A DNA stretch of 64,000 nucleotides. Origin: JAITWN01 sp034002745 (lineage in GTDB: Bacteria; Pseudomonadota; Gammaproteobacteria; SZUA-140). A model generated the notes under the pieces. That model had not been told where the DNA came from, made no database searches, and saw nothing but the letters and a program-made list of their open reading frames with translations. Below are positions 17,180 to 24,881 of the stretch, piece by piece. The position numbers were made by a program, and so were the translations under genes. Numbering within the stretch: the first letter of the stretch is position 1; each line of letters begins with the position of its first letter. The stretch is from positions 1 to 64,000 of the forward strand of contig JAVEZY010000011.1 of assembly GCA_034002745.1 (NCBI GenBank), read 5' to 3'.

Positions 17180-17201
17180 GTGGGAATTTTTTTTGTCCCA
17201 C
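17180..17201. promoter_or_regulatory. Inverted repeat GTGGGA-T8-TCCCAC in the divergent control region
   Basis: A perfect 6-bp inverted repeat encloses ATTTTTTTTG. It lies between the start of the STN receptor (leftwards) and the small Cys/His gene (rightwards). Its right half includes TTTTTGTCCCAC, the same 12-mer found before the left-edge receptor. It could be a FecI-type promoter element or an operator. No clear Fur or Zur box was found nearby. Confidence 0.35.
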
Positions 17202-17331
17202 TTTGCGGCTCCCGAACGTCTTACCTGGTAACAGCCATCCTCGACGCGGCGGAGAGAGACATTTCCACCACCTGCGGTGACAGGCAGCAGCCCCGGGCAG
17301 GAACTGTGTCCGTGACCTCCATTAAGAAAAA

Positions 17332-17658
17332 ATGGTTCCAATAAACAAAAGCTTGAGAACGGTTTGCAATGCGTCGTCGCGCACCGGTCGGCGGCTCGCC
17401 GCCGTGCTGGCTGCCGCGCTGCTGCTTGCGGTCTGGGCAGAAGCCGGGCACATGGCCGACGTGGCCGCGCACGAGGGCGGCTCGGTCTGCGAGGTGTGTC
17501 TTTTCGCGAGCGCCTCCGGCCATGGTGTGGCGCCGACCCTGGCTTCCGTGCCGGCCTTCGGCTTGCCCGTCTCGCTGGCGGTCGAGGATGCCGCGCTCGC
17601 TCCTTCCTTTCTGCTGCGCCGGGTCCAGAGTCCGCGCGCCCCGCCTTACTTCTCCTGA
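17332..17658 (+). CDS. Small exported Cys/His protein (DUF2946-like)
   Basis: 108 residues. A signal-type hydrophobic stretch (LAAVLAAALLLAVWAEAGH) is followed by a short segment with HMADVAAHEGGSVCEVC, giving two cysteines as CxxC and several histidines. It ends RAPPYFS. Small proteins with this layout, grouped as DUF2946-like from memory, often sit next to metal-regulated receptors. It is the first plus-strand gene of the ABC-type metal-uptake group, 67 bases before the barrel gene. It may bind a metal in the periplasm. Family assignment is tentative. Confidence 0.6.
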   Translation: MVPINKSLRTVCNASSRTGRRLAAVLAAALLLAVWAEAGHMADVAAHEGGSVCEVCLFASASGHGVAPTLASVPAFGLPVSLAVEDAALAPSFLLRRVQSPRAPPYFS

Positions 17659-17725
17659 AGCACCACGCTAGCTAGCGCAGCGGCCGCCGGCCGCCTGCGT
17701 ACGACTGATTTTCAGGAGATGAACC

Positions 17726-18946
17726 ATGAATCGCATTGCGCTGATGGGCGCCTGCGTCTGCCTGGCGTCGACCGCCGTGGCCGCAGGTAATGAATTCAAC
17801 CCCGATATCTCGCTGATCCTGCAGGGCCGCTATGTGCATGCGGACGCCGAGGCGGGCGGTTTTCCCGTCGGCTTCTTTCCCGCCTCCGGCGGTCACGAGG
17901 AGGACGACGGCCACGAGCACGGCGCGGCCGGACGCGGCTTTTCGCTCGATCACAGCGAGCTGATCCTGTCGGCGAACATCGATCACAGCCTCTTCGGCCT
18001 CGCCACGCTGGCGATCGAGGACGATGCGGTGGAGGTCGAAGAGGCCTGGTTCCAGACCACCGGTCTCGGCTACGGCCTGAGCCTCAAGGGGGGCCGGTTC
18101 CTGTCGCAGATCGGCTATATCAATGAGCAGCACGCCCATGCCTGGGATTTCGCCGACCAGAGCTTCGTCTATCGCGCCATGTTCGGCGGGCGGCTGCTGC
18201 ACGACGGCGTGCAGGCGCGCTGGCTGGCGCCGACGCCGATGTTCCTCGAACTCGGGTTCGAGGCCGCGCGCGGGCAGTTCTTCCCCGGATCCGATGAAGA
18301 CGGGGACCGCAGCGGCGCGGGAACGCGGGCGGCCTTCGTGCATCTCGGTGATGATCTGGGCAGCTCGAACAGCTGGCGCGCCGGGCTTTCCTGGATCGAA
18401 TCTTCCCCGCGCGATCGTCATGCGCATGTCCACGATGCCGCGGATGTGGAAACCGAAGTCGCTTTCAGCGGTGAATCACGCATCTGGGTGGCGGACCTGG
18501 TGTGGAAGTGGGCGCCCGGCGGAAACATGCGCCACCGCTACCTGAAGCTGCAGGCCGAGTACATGCATCGCCGGGAGCGTGGCGAACTCGCCTGCGAGGA
18601 TAATCTCGCTGACGGCGGTCTCTGCGACGAGGCCAGCGAGGACTGGCGCTCATCGCAGTCCGGTTTCTATGCCCAGGCGGTCTACCAGTTCATGCCGCGC
18701 TGGCGCGTCGGCTATCGCTATGACCGGATGAATCCGGGCTCGCTGTCCGCGGATGCGGTCATCGCGGCCTGGCTGCATGCGGATCACGATCCGGAGCGGC
18801 ACACGCTCATGCTTGATTTCTCGCCCAGCGAATTCTCGCGCCTGCGCTTCCAGCTTGCGCGCGATGCCGCCACCGAGGAGCGGGAAACGATCGCGACGCT
18901 GCAGTACATCATGAGCCTCGGCGCGCATGGCGCCCACAAGTTCTAG
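17726..18946 (+). CDS. Outer-membrane beta-barrel protein of the metal-uptake locus
   Basis: 406 residues with a signal peptide ending AVAA. Its composition alternates polar and aromatic residues in short strands (ISLILQGRYVHADAE, AWFQTTGLGYGLSLKGGRFL, MPRWRVGYRYDRMNPG), typical of a porin-like barrel. A His/acid-rich loop near residues 55-66 (HEEDDGHEHG) and a second (DRHAHVHD) could bind zinc or a similar metal. No plug domain is present, so it is not a complete TonB-dependent receptor. CAGGAGATGAACC precedes the ATG. It lies 10 bases before the ZnuA-like gene and is likely co-transcribed with it. Possible role: outer-membrane passage of metal. Confidence 0.75.
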   Translation: MNRIALMGACVCLASTAVAAGNEFNPDISLILQGRYVHADAEAGGFPVGFFPASGGHEEDDGHEHGAAGRGFSLDHSELILSANIDHSLFGLATLAIEDDAVEVEEAWFQTTGLGYGLSLKGGRFLSQIGYINEQHAHAWDFADQSFVYRAMFGGRLLHDGVQARWLAPTPMFLELGFEAARGQFFPGSDEDGDRSGAGTRAAFVHLGDDLGSSNSWRAGLSWIESSPRDRHAHVHDAADVETEVAFSGESRIWVADLVWKWAPGGNMRHRYLKLQAEYMHRRERGELACEDNLADGGLCDEASEDWRSSQSGFYAQAVYQFMPRWRVGYRYDRMNPGSLSADAVIAAWLHADHDPERHTLMLDFSPSEFSRLRFQLARDAATEERETIATLQYIMSLGAHGAHKF

Positions 18947-18956
18947 GAGGCATCCC

Positions 18957-19883
18957 ATGTGGAAGAAATGGTCCATCGATCGTCTCGCCGCCCTGATGTG
19001 GGTCGTTGCGGCGCTCGGCATGACGGCATCGCCTGCCCAGGCCGACATCCGGGTCCTTGCCTGTGAACCGGAGTGGGGCGCGCTGGCGCGTGAGATTGCC
19101 GGAGATCTGGCGACGGTCACCGTCGCCACCACGGCGCATCAGGATCCACACCGCGTCGAAGCCCGTCCGTCGCTGATCGCGGCGGCGCGCCAGGCGGATC
19201 TGCTGGTATGCACCGGTGCCGAACTCGAGATCGGCTGGCTCCCGTTGCTGCAGCGCGAGTCGGGCAATCCGCGGATCAGGCCTGGGCAAGCCGGCCATTT
19301 CGAGGCCGCGGCTCAGGTGGGTCTGCTCGAGGTGCCGGTGACGCTCGACCGCTCGCAGGGAGATATCCATGCGGCCGGCAATCCGCACCTGCACCTCGAT
19401 CCCAGGCGTCTGCTGCCGGTCGCAGCGGCGCTGGCGGGCCGTTTCGCCGGGCTCGATCCGGCGAATGCCGGGCGCTACCGCGACAACGAGCGCCGGTTCG
19501 CACGCGACTGGGAGGCGCGCATCGCCGACTGGGAGCAGCGCGCGGCGCCGCTGCGTGGAATGCCCGTGGCGGTGCATCATCGTCATTGGGCATATCTGAT
19601 CGACTGGCTGGGCATGGAAGATGTGGTGGATCTGGAGCCGAAGCCCGGGGTCGACCCTTCGGCCGCGCATCTCGCCCAGGTGCTCGACCGGCTGAAGCAT
19701 CGTCCGGTGCGCGCGGTGCTCTATGCCAGCCATCAGTCGGCGCGGCCGGCACGCTGGATTTCGCAGCGTGCGGACATCCCGGCGATCGAGCTGCCGTTCA
19801 CCGTTGGCGGACCGCGCGCCGATTCACTGCCCATGCTCTACGACACCCTGATCGAGCGTCTGCTCGCGGCATCCCGGCCATGA
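18957..19883 (+). CDS. Periplasmic metal-binding protein, ZnuA/TroA family
   Basis: 308 residues; AGGAGG 6 bases before the ATG at 18957 fixes the start. The signal peptide ends PAQA before DIRVLACEPEWGALAREIAG. Likely metal ligands are at TTAHQDPHRVE, GNPHLHLDP and VHHRHWAYL, matching the three histidine positions of cluster A-I binding proteins (zinc/manganese). A fourth acidic ligand may lie near the C-terminus. The usual ZnuA histidine loop is absent; the His-rich loops sit in the neighbouring barrel protein instead. Its stop overlaps the permease start by 4 bases. Zinc is the most likely substrate, but manganese, iron or another metal is possible. Confidence 0.85.
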   Translation: MWKKWSIDRLAALMWVVAALGMTASPAQADIRVLACEPEWGALAREIAGDLATVTVATTAHQDPHRVEARPSLIAAARQADLLVCTGAELEIGWLPLLQRESGNPRIRPGQAGHFEAAAQVGLLEVPVTLDRSQGDIHAAGNPHLHLDPRRLLPVAAALAGRFAGLDPANAGRYRDNERRFARDWEARIADWEQRAAPLRGMPVAVHHRHWAYLIDWLGMEDVVDLEPKPGVDPSAAHLAQVLDRLKHRPVRAVLYASHQSARPARWISQRADIPAIELPFTVGGPRADSLPMLYDTLIERLLAASRP

Positions 19884-20668
19884 CCGAATACGGACTGGAT
19901 GTCATCGCAACCGCCCTCGCGGCGGGTCTGCTGGTGCTGAGTACCCATGTTCCGCTCGGCCGGCGCGTGCTGGCACGCGGCATCATTTTCATTGATATCG
20001 CGGTGGCCCAGTTTGCATCGCTCGGGGTGGTGGTGGCGCATCTCGCGCATTGGGAGGAGATGTGGCAGGTGCAGATCGTGGCGTTCACCGCGGCAATCGG
20101 GGGCGCGGCCCTGCTCAATCTCAGCGAGCGGCTGTGGCCGCAGGTGCAGGAAGCGGTGATCGGCAGCAGCTTCGTGGTGGTCGCCTCGTTGTCGATGGTG
20201 CTGCTGGCGCAGGATCCTCATGGCGGCGAGTACCTGCGGGAGCTGCTGATCGGGCAGATCCTGTGGTCGAGCTGGTCCGGGCTGATGCCTCTGGCACTGA
20301 TGAGCATCCTGGTGCTCGCCGCCTGGTATGGCGGAGCGTGTCGCTCGGCCAGTGGTTTCTATCTGCTGTTTGCCGTGGCGGTCACGGTTTCCGTGCAGAT
20401 CGTCGGCGTCTATCTGGTGTTCGCCAGCCTGATCCTGCCGGCCCTCGCTGCGAACCGGCTGGGTGCACGCAGTGGTCTGGCGACTGCCTATGCAGTCGGC
20501 GCAACGGGCTATGGCGCGGGGCTGCTGCTGTCACTGCGCTACGATCTGCCTGCGGGCGCCATCATCGTCTGTACGCTGTGCCTCGCATGCTTCGCGAGCC
20601 TGCTGCTGACGACGGTCCTGCGGCGAGCGGGGGAGGTGCAGCCGGCGGCGGCCGAAGCCGAGCGCTGA
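19880..20668 (+). CDS. Metal ABC transporter permease, ZnuB family
   Basis: 262 residues from the ATG overlapping the preceding stop (ATGA). Eight or so hydrophobic helices carry family hallmarks: GIIFIDIAVAQFASLGV near the start, and VYLVFASLILPALAANRLG in the region that contacts the ATPase. It would form the membrane channel for the ZnuA-like protein. No ATP-binding subunit (ZnuC type) is coded here; the next gene is convergent fecR, starting at the very next base. The transporter must borrow an ATPase from elsewhere in the genome, or work differently. Confidence 0.85.
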   Translation: MTEYGLDVIATALAAGLLVLSTHVPLGRRVLARGIIFIDIAVAQFASLGVVVAHLAHWEEMWQVQIVAFTAAIGGAALLNLSERLWPQVQEAVIGSSFVVVASLSMVLLAQDPHGGEYLRELLIGQILWSSWSGLMPLALMSILVLAAWYGGACRSASGFYLLFAVAVTVSVQIVGVYLVFASLILPALAANRLGARSGLATAYAVGATGYGAGLLLSLRYDLPAGAIIVCTLCLACFASLLLTTVLRRAGEVQPAAAEAER

Positions 20669-21622
20669 TCAGGATGGGCGGGGTTCGATCTGTACCAGTG
20701 TGCCCTGGATGCTGGTGCGCACCGGCAGCGCGGCTTCCAGCACGGCAAAGAGTCGTGGCAGGTCATCGGTGCGGAAACTGCCGCTGACCTGCAGCAGAGC
20801 GAGCGATGGCTCCGCGAAGCGATAGGAGATGGTGTGGTAGCGCGCCACCTCGGCCATCACCTCGGCCAGCGGGGTGCGGTCGAAATGCAGGCGCCCTTTC
20901 TGCCAGGCGAGCACTGCCGCGGGATCGATCGGATGGTGACCGAGGAAGTCGCCCCGGGGCGACCAGGATATGCCCTCGCCGGCGGCGACATGGACCGGGC
21001 CGGTGCGGGCAGTGGTTACGCGGACCATGCCGTCGACCACGGCTACCACGGTTCTGTCGTCCTGCAGATGCACATCGAAGCGGGTGCCAAGAGCCACGGC
21101 GCGACCGCTGCGGGTGATGACCTCGAACGGTCGATCAACGTCCTTCTTGACCGAGAACAGCGCCTGGCCGCGCTCCAGATGAATGCTGCGCGCCCCCCGG
21201 GCATAGACGACGCGCAGTTCGGTATCGGTGTTCAGTTGCGCCACCGAGCCGTCGGGGAGCGTGACGCGCTGCTGCTCTCCCTTGGCCGTGCGGTAGACGT
21301 TGATCTCACCATGCCAGTCGCGCAGTGAGAGAACACCGAGGGTGATGGCGGCGAACAGCAGGACGGTTACCGTCGAAGCGAGCCAGGGCTGGGCGGGTGA
21401 GCGCCGGAAGCTGCGGGCCGCGGCCCGGGCGGGAAACTGCCGGGCGCCGATCCCTTTCATGGAATCCCACAGCGCCGAGATCCGCTCATAGGCATCGCGG
21501 TGGCTTGGGTCGGCGTCCAGCCATGCCTCGAGGGCGCGGCTCTCCGCGGCGCTCATGTCACCGGATTGCTGCCGAACCAGCCAGTAGCGCGCCTGTTTTA
21601 GTACCGGATCTTCTGGGGGCAT
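20669..21622 (-). CDS. fecR: FecR-family anti-sigma/sigma regulator
   Basis: 317 residues. The N-terminal cytoplasmic part has the FecR_N (DUF4880) pattern (ARYWLVRQQSGDMSAAESRA, then LEAWLDADPSHRDAYE). A single helix (STVTVLLFAAITLGVLSL, about residues 82-99) leads to a periplasmic FecR domain with TVTLPDGS-like RVTLPDGSVAQLNTDTELRV. The C-terminal part resembles an STN fold. It relays occupancy of an STN receptor to FecI. It lies 71 bases after fecI on the same strand and converges with the permease gene with no spacer. The STN receptor at 14530-17124 is the likely partner. Confidence 0.92.
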   Translation of the reverse strand: MPPEDPVLKQARYWLVRQQSGDMSAAESRALEAWLDADPSHRDAYERISALWDSMKGIGARQFPARAAARSFRRSPAQPWLASTVTVLLFAAITLGVLSLRDWHGEINVYRTAKGEQQRVTLPDGSVAQLNTDTELRVVYARGARSIHLERGQALFSVKKDVDRPFEVITRSGRAVALGTRFDVHLQDDRTVVAVVDGMVRVTTARTGPVHVAAGEGISWSPRGDFLGHHPIDPAAVLAWQKGRLHFDRTPLAEVMAEVARYHTISYRFAEPSLALLQVSGSFRTDDLPRLFAVLEAALPVRTSIQGTLVQIEPRPS

Positions 21623-21693
21623 GCTCCGGTCCGTTATCCCGTCTCCGTCTCATCCATTATGACGGATGAGCGGCCCGGGATGAGACAGTGGAC

Positions 21694-22227
21694 TCAGAAC
21701 TCCATGCGCTGCTGGCAGTGCTCCAGCGCCTTGAGCACGTACCGCTGGACAGTTTTCCGTGAAATGCCGAGACGCTCCGCCACTTCTGCGTGGCCCAGCC
21801 CATCCAGGCGGTGCAGGATGAAGGCATGTCTGCACATCTCGGGAAGCTCGTCGAGAACGTCCATTAATTGACGGAGTCGCAGCTCGCCGTCGACGATGGC
21901 TTCCAGCCCCGGCTGACCTCCGGTGACTTCATCGGTATCGACGTCCTGCTCGGTGTGTCTGCTGCGGGTTCCGTCCCGTCGCAGCGAATCCACCGCCAGG
22001 TTGGATGCGGTACGGAACAGGTAAGCCTGGAGATTGTGGATGTTCCCGGGGCTGGGGTGCTGGAGGAGTTGCAGATAGGTCTTCTGGGCGACGTCCTCGA
22101 CGTCCTGAGGCTTCAGCCGCAAATGAAGAAAGCTCTGTAACTGTCTGCCATATTTGATGAATAGCTGACTGACCAGTTCGACGTTTGGCGCGACCATGAT
22201 CCGAGCAGTACCTTGTATGTGACGCAT
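21694..22227 (-). CDS. fecI: FecI-family ECF RNA polymerase sigma factor
   Basis: 177 residues from the ATG at 22227; the ATG at 22197 (167 residues) is equally possible, and no start has a strong ribosome site. Region 2 is seen as LRLKPQDVEDVAQKTYLQLL and YLFRTASNLAVDSLRR. Region 4 is seen as LDELPEMCRHAFILHRLDGL, then HAEVAERLGISRKTVQRYV, with the helix-turn-helix. Such sigma factors are activated by FecR when an STN receptor binds its ligand. They transcribe the receptor and transport genes. Targets here are probably the receptor/CobN genes and perhaps the ZnuA/B group. Confidence 0.93.
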   Translation of the reverse strand: MRHIQGTARIMVAPNVELVSQLFIKYGRQLQSFLHLRLKPQDVEDVAQKTYLQLLQHPSPGNIHNLQAYLFRTASNLAVDSLRRDGTRSRHTEQDVDTDEVTGGQPGLEAIVDGELRLRQLMDVLDELPEMCRHAFILHRLDGLGHAEVAERLGISRKTVQRYVLKALEHCQQRMEF

Positions 22228-22340
22228 GAGGATCTTATCATACTTGCGCAGCGACTTGCACGGGCCCGAATCCATCGTCCCGGGACCCGGGCAGCGATGC
22301 CCTTCCGATGCTATCGGCAACCCCCTGTCCTCCTGCAGGA

Positions 22341-23267
22341 TCAGCGCTCTTGCGGGTCCAGCAGTGCGCGATAGCTGGCAAGGCGGTTCGCGTCCAGGCG
22401 CTTGTCCGCGACGGCCTGCTCCAGAGCGCAGTCGCGTTCATTCACATGACGGCAATCGCGGTAGCGACACTCGCCGAGAAACGGCCGGAAGTCGCGAAAG
22501 GCACCGGCGAGTTCGGCCGGCGGGATCTTGCCGAGCCGGAATTCGCGAACGCCCGGCGAGTCGATGATGTCGCCGCCGTCCGGTAAGTGGAAGAGCATGG
22601 TGACCGTGGTCGTATGCCGGCCGCGTCCGATCCCGGAGGAGATTTCCCCGATGCGGATTTCGCGTTCCGGCAGGAGCTCCCCGGCAAGCGACGATTTGCC
22701 GGCGCCCGATTCCCCGACCAGCACGCTGCGACGACCATGCAGGCGCGCACGCAGCGCGTCGATGCCCGCTCCGGTCCTGGTGCTGCTGTACAGCACATCG
22801 TATCCGGCATCGCGCCAGGGGGCGGTGGTGGCGTCGAGCGCGGCGCGCGCTGCTTCGCTGGCATAGAGGTCGGCCTTGTTGATGAGCACCAGCGCTTCGA
22901 TGTGCAACAGCTCGGCTGCCGCGAGATAGGCATCGATGCGGATGCGGTCGCTCGCCGCCATGGTGCCCGTTTCGGGAGTGGCGAGGCCGACGATCACGAT
23001 CTGATCGAGATTGACGCACAGCGGTTTCGGATTTCCCCGGGTATCGGGGCGAGCGAGCACGGCGTTGCGCGGCTCCACGCCGACGATGACTCCGCTGTTG
23101 CCATCCGCCTGCTTCCAGCGCACGCGATCGCCGCAGTAGATACCGCCCAGCGTACGACGTCCCACGCAGGGAATCATGACGCCGCCCGCGGTTTCCACCA
23201 GCAGCGCGTAGCCATGATTTGCGATCACCAGCCCATACTGCGCGCCGTCGTCACTGGCTGTGATCAT
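22341..23267 (-). CDS. rsgA: Ribosome small-subunit biogenesis GTPase RsgA
   Basis: 308 residues. RsgA is a circularly permuted GTPase that helps mature the 30S subunit. In order: an N-terminal OB domain, G4 NKAD (LVLINKADLYA), G1 GESGAGKSSL, G3 DSPGVREF, and a C-terminal zinc site (CRYRDCRHVNERDCAL). It is divergent from orn, as in E. coli, where the two genes are also neighbours. It ends about 110 bases beyond the fecI start on the same strand. Confidence 0.96.
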   Translation of the reverse strand: MITASDDGAQYGLVIANHGYALLVETAGGVMIPCVGRRTLGGIYCGDRVRWKQADGNSGVIVGVEPRNAVLARPDTRGNPKPLCVNLDQIVIVGLATPETGTMAASDRIRIDAYLAAAELLHIEALVLINKADLYASEAARAALDATTAPWRDAGYDVLYSSTRTGAGIDALRARLHGRRSVLVGESGAGKSSLAGELLPEREIRIGEISSGIGRGRHTTTVTMLFHLPDGGDIIDSPGVREFRLGKIPPAELAGAFRDFRPFLGECRYRDCRHVNERDCALEQAVADKRLDANRLASYRALLDPQER

Positions 23268-23411
23268 GAAGTATCGTCCGAAAATTCAGGAACTGGTCGA
23301 CGGGTGCCGCGGATACGGCGGAGTATGACGGGGTGTCATGACCGGCGCTGTCGAGTATGATGGGGGCCCGGCGCGATAGCGCATCCATCGATCGAGACTT
23401 CAAGGCAGGGC

Positions 23412-23960
23412 ATGACACAGGATCCCAACAATCTGATCTGGATAGATCTGGAGATGACCGGACTCGACACTGGTCGGGATTATATCATCGAGATCGCCAC
23501 CGTCGTGACCGATGCCAATCTGAATGTGCTGGCCGAGGGTCCGAGCATGGCCATTCATCAGGCGGACGATGTACTCAATGGCATGGACGAATGGAATACG
23601 CGCCAGCACGGCCGTTCGGGGCTGACCGAGCGCGTGCGCCAGAGTACCGTGACCGAGCGCGAAGCGGAGTTGGCGACGCTCGCCTTCCTGCATGAACATG
23701 TGCCGCCAGGCAAGTCACCGATGTGCGGCAACAGCATCTGCCAGGACCGGCGTTTCCTTGCCCGTTGCATGCCCGAACTCGAGCGCTACTTCCATTACCG
23801 CAACCTGGACGTCAGCACCCTCAAGGAACTGGCCAGGCGCTGGGCGCCGCAGATCGTCAGCGGCTTCACCAAGGAGCCGGCGCACCTCGCGCTCGCCGAC
23901 GTGCACGATTCGATCCGTGAGCTGCGCTACTATCGCGAACACCTGATATCAATAAAGTGA
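23412..23960 (+). CDS. orn: Oligoribonuclease
   Basis: 182 residues, the usual length. DEDDh 3'-5' exonuclease that degrades two- to five-nucleotide RNA, including pGpG from cyclic-di-GMP turnover. Acidic ligands are in WIDLEMTGLD near the N-terminus. Family segments include CGNSICQDRRFLARCMPELE, NLDVSTLKELARRW and the last HDSIRELRYYREH with the catalytic histidine. AAGGCAGGGC precedes the ATG. Confidence 0.97.
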   Translation: MTQDPNNLIWIDLEMTGLDTGRDYIIEIATVVTDANLNVLAEGPSMAIHQADDVLNGMDEWNTRQHGRSGLTERVRQSTVTEREAELATLAFLHEHVPPGKSPMCGNSICQDRRFLARCMPELERYFHYRNLDVSTLKELARRWAPQIVSGFTKEPAHLALADVHDSIRELRYYREHLISIK

Positions 23961-24300
23961 AAGAGGAAAGCCGCAGCGGCGAAGGGGTCAGACCCTGCGC
24001 ACCATGAAACAGCAGCGGCCCGAACGGCGGGATATGAATACCAATCCCTGCGTATCCCCAACCCAGGGTCTGACCCCGGTTTCATTCCGGCCGGGGATGA
24101 ATGGAATGGAGTGGATGAACCGATCCGCCATCCTTCGTGAGGATCGACTCATCCGGAGCATCGGCTAAGATGAAACCGCTTCCTCCGGAATTCTGACTGC
24201 TCATTCAGGTCCGGCCGTCCCGCGTGTCGCAAGCTTCTCCTTCCCTCTTCTGATTCGTCCTTCCGTCACCCGGCGCTCTCCGGCACCGGCTCCAGCACAA
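23961..24300. other. Intergenic region after orn
   Basis: 340 bases without a gene. It begins with a purine-rich stretch and the GGGGTCAGACCCTG palindrome (23984-24077). The rest, with several small GA/CT-rich repeats, has nothing I recognise. The genes on both sides converge here. Confidence 0.6.
23984..24077. repeat. REP-like inverted repeat with GGGGTCAGACCCTG arms
   Basis: GGGGTCAGACCCTG (23984-23997) and CAGGGTCTGACCCC (24064-24077) are perfect inverted copies about 66 bases apart. A purine-rich tract (GAAAGAGGAAAG) lies just to the left. Core and layout match the palindrome at 6044-6121. Such short elements are spread in many gammaproteobacterial genomes and can be moved by REP-associated (Y1) transposases; none is coded here. 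Confidence 0.75.
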
Positions 24301-24864
24301 TCACCACCAGCGTCCGGGCGATTTGTCGTGCGGCACGCTGTGGCAGCGTTCGCAGGTCCACAGCGAGAAGGCGACCTTGTCGTGGCAGCGGCCGCAGAAT
24401 TCGCCGCGCAGGACCCGGGTCATGTTGATGGGATTGGCGCCGCGCTGCGGCGTGAAAATGGCCGGATGGCAGTTGCTGCAGGTCAGCCATTCGGTGTGCT
24501 GGTAGTGCGGGAACAGCACGTGCGGCATCTCGGCGGTTTTGGTCATCAGGATGTCGAGATCCATGGGCTGCATCAGGTACTCTTCCCACGCATCGCCGGT
24601 GACGCTCTTGCGCGGGGTGATGAGCTTGCGCTCCAGCGTCTGCACCCAGTTGACCTCGCCGCGCCGGTCCTTCGGCAGCGCCTGCATCGATGTGCGCGGA
24701 TCCTGCAGGGAACGGATGCTCTCGACTTCGGGGTCGTGGATGCCGTCTTCCGCGAGCGGGCTCAGGGGCGGGGCCTTGAGATCGAGCGCCGGAGCCTGCG
24801 TGGCGAGCAGACAGAGCGCGGCGCCCGCGGCCAGCATGATGCCCCGGATATGGCTTGAAAGCAT
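24301..24864 (-). CDS. Periplasmic triheme cytochrome c
   Basis: 187 residues from the ATG at 24864; the frame can start at 24888 but would then overlap queG. A signal peptide ending QAPA is followed by a low-complexity N-terminal half. Three c-type haem motifs crowd the C-terminal third: CSNCH, CGRCH and CERCH. Extra histidines that could be the second axial ligands are visible (FPHYQHTEW, RCHSVPHDK). This is the c3/c7 style of multihaem cytochrome. The electron partners are unknown. It sits 17 bases after queG on the same strand, which is not a usual queG partner. Confidence 0.85.
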   Translation of the reverse strand: MLSSHIRGIMLAAGAALCLLATQAPALDLKAPPLSPLAEDGIHDPEVESIRSLQDPRTSMQALPKDRRGEVNWVQTLERKLITPRKSVTGDAWEEYLMQPMDLDILMTKTAEMPHVLFPHYQHTEWLTCSNCHPAIFTPQRGANPINMTRVLRGEFCGRCHDKVAFSLWTCERCHSVPHDKSPGRWW

Positions 24865-24881
24865 TCCCCAGTTCCCCCGCC

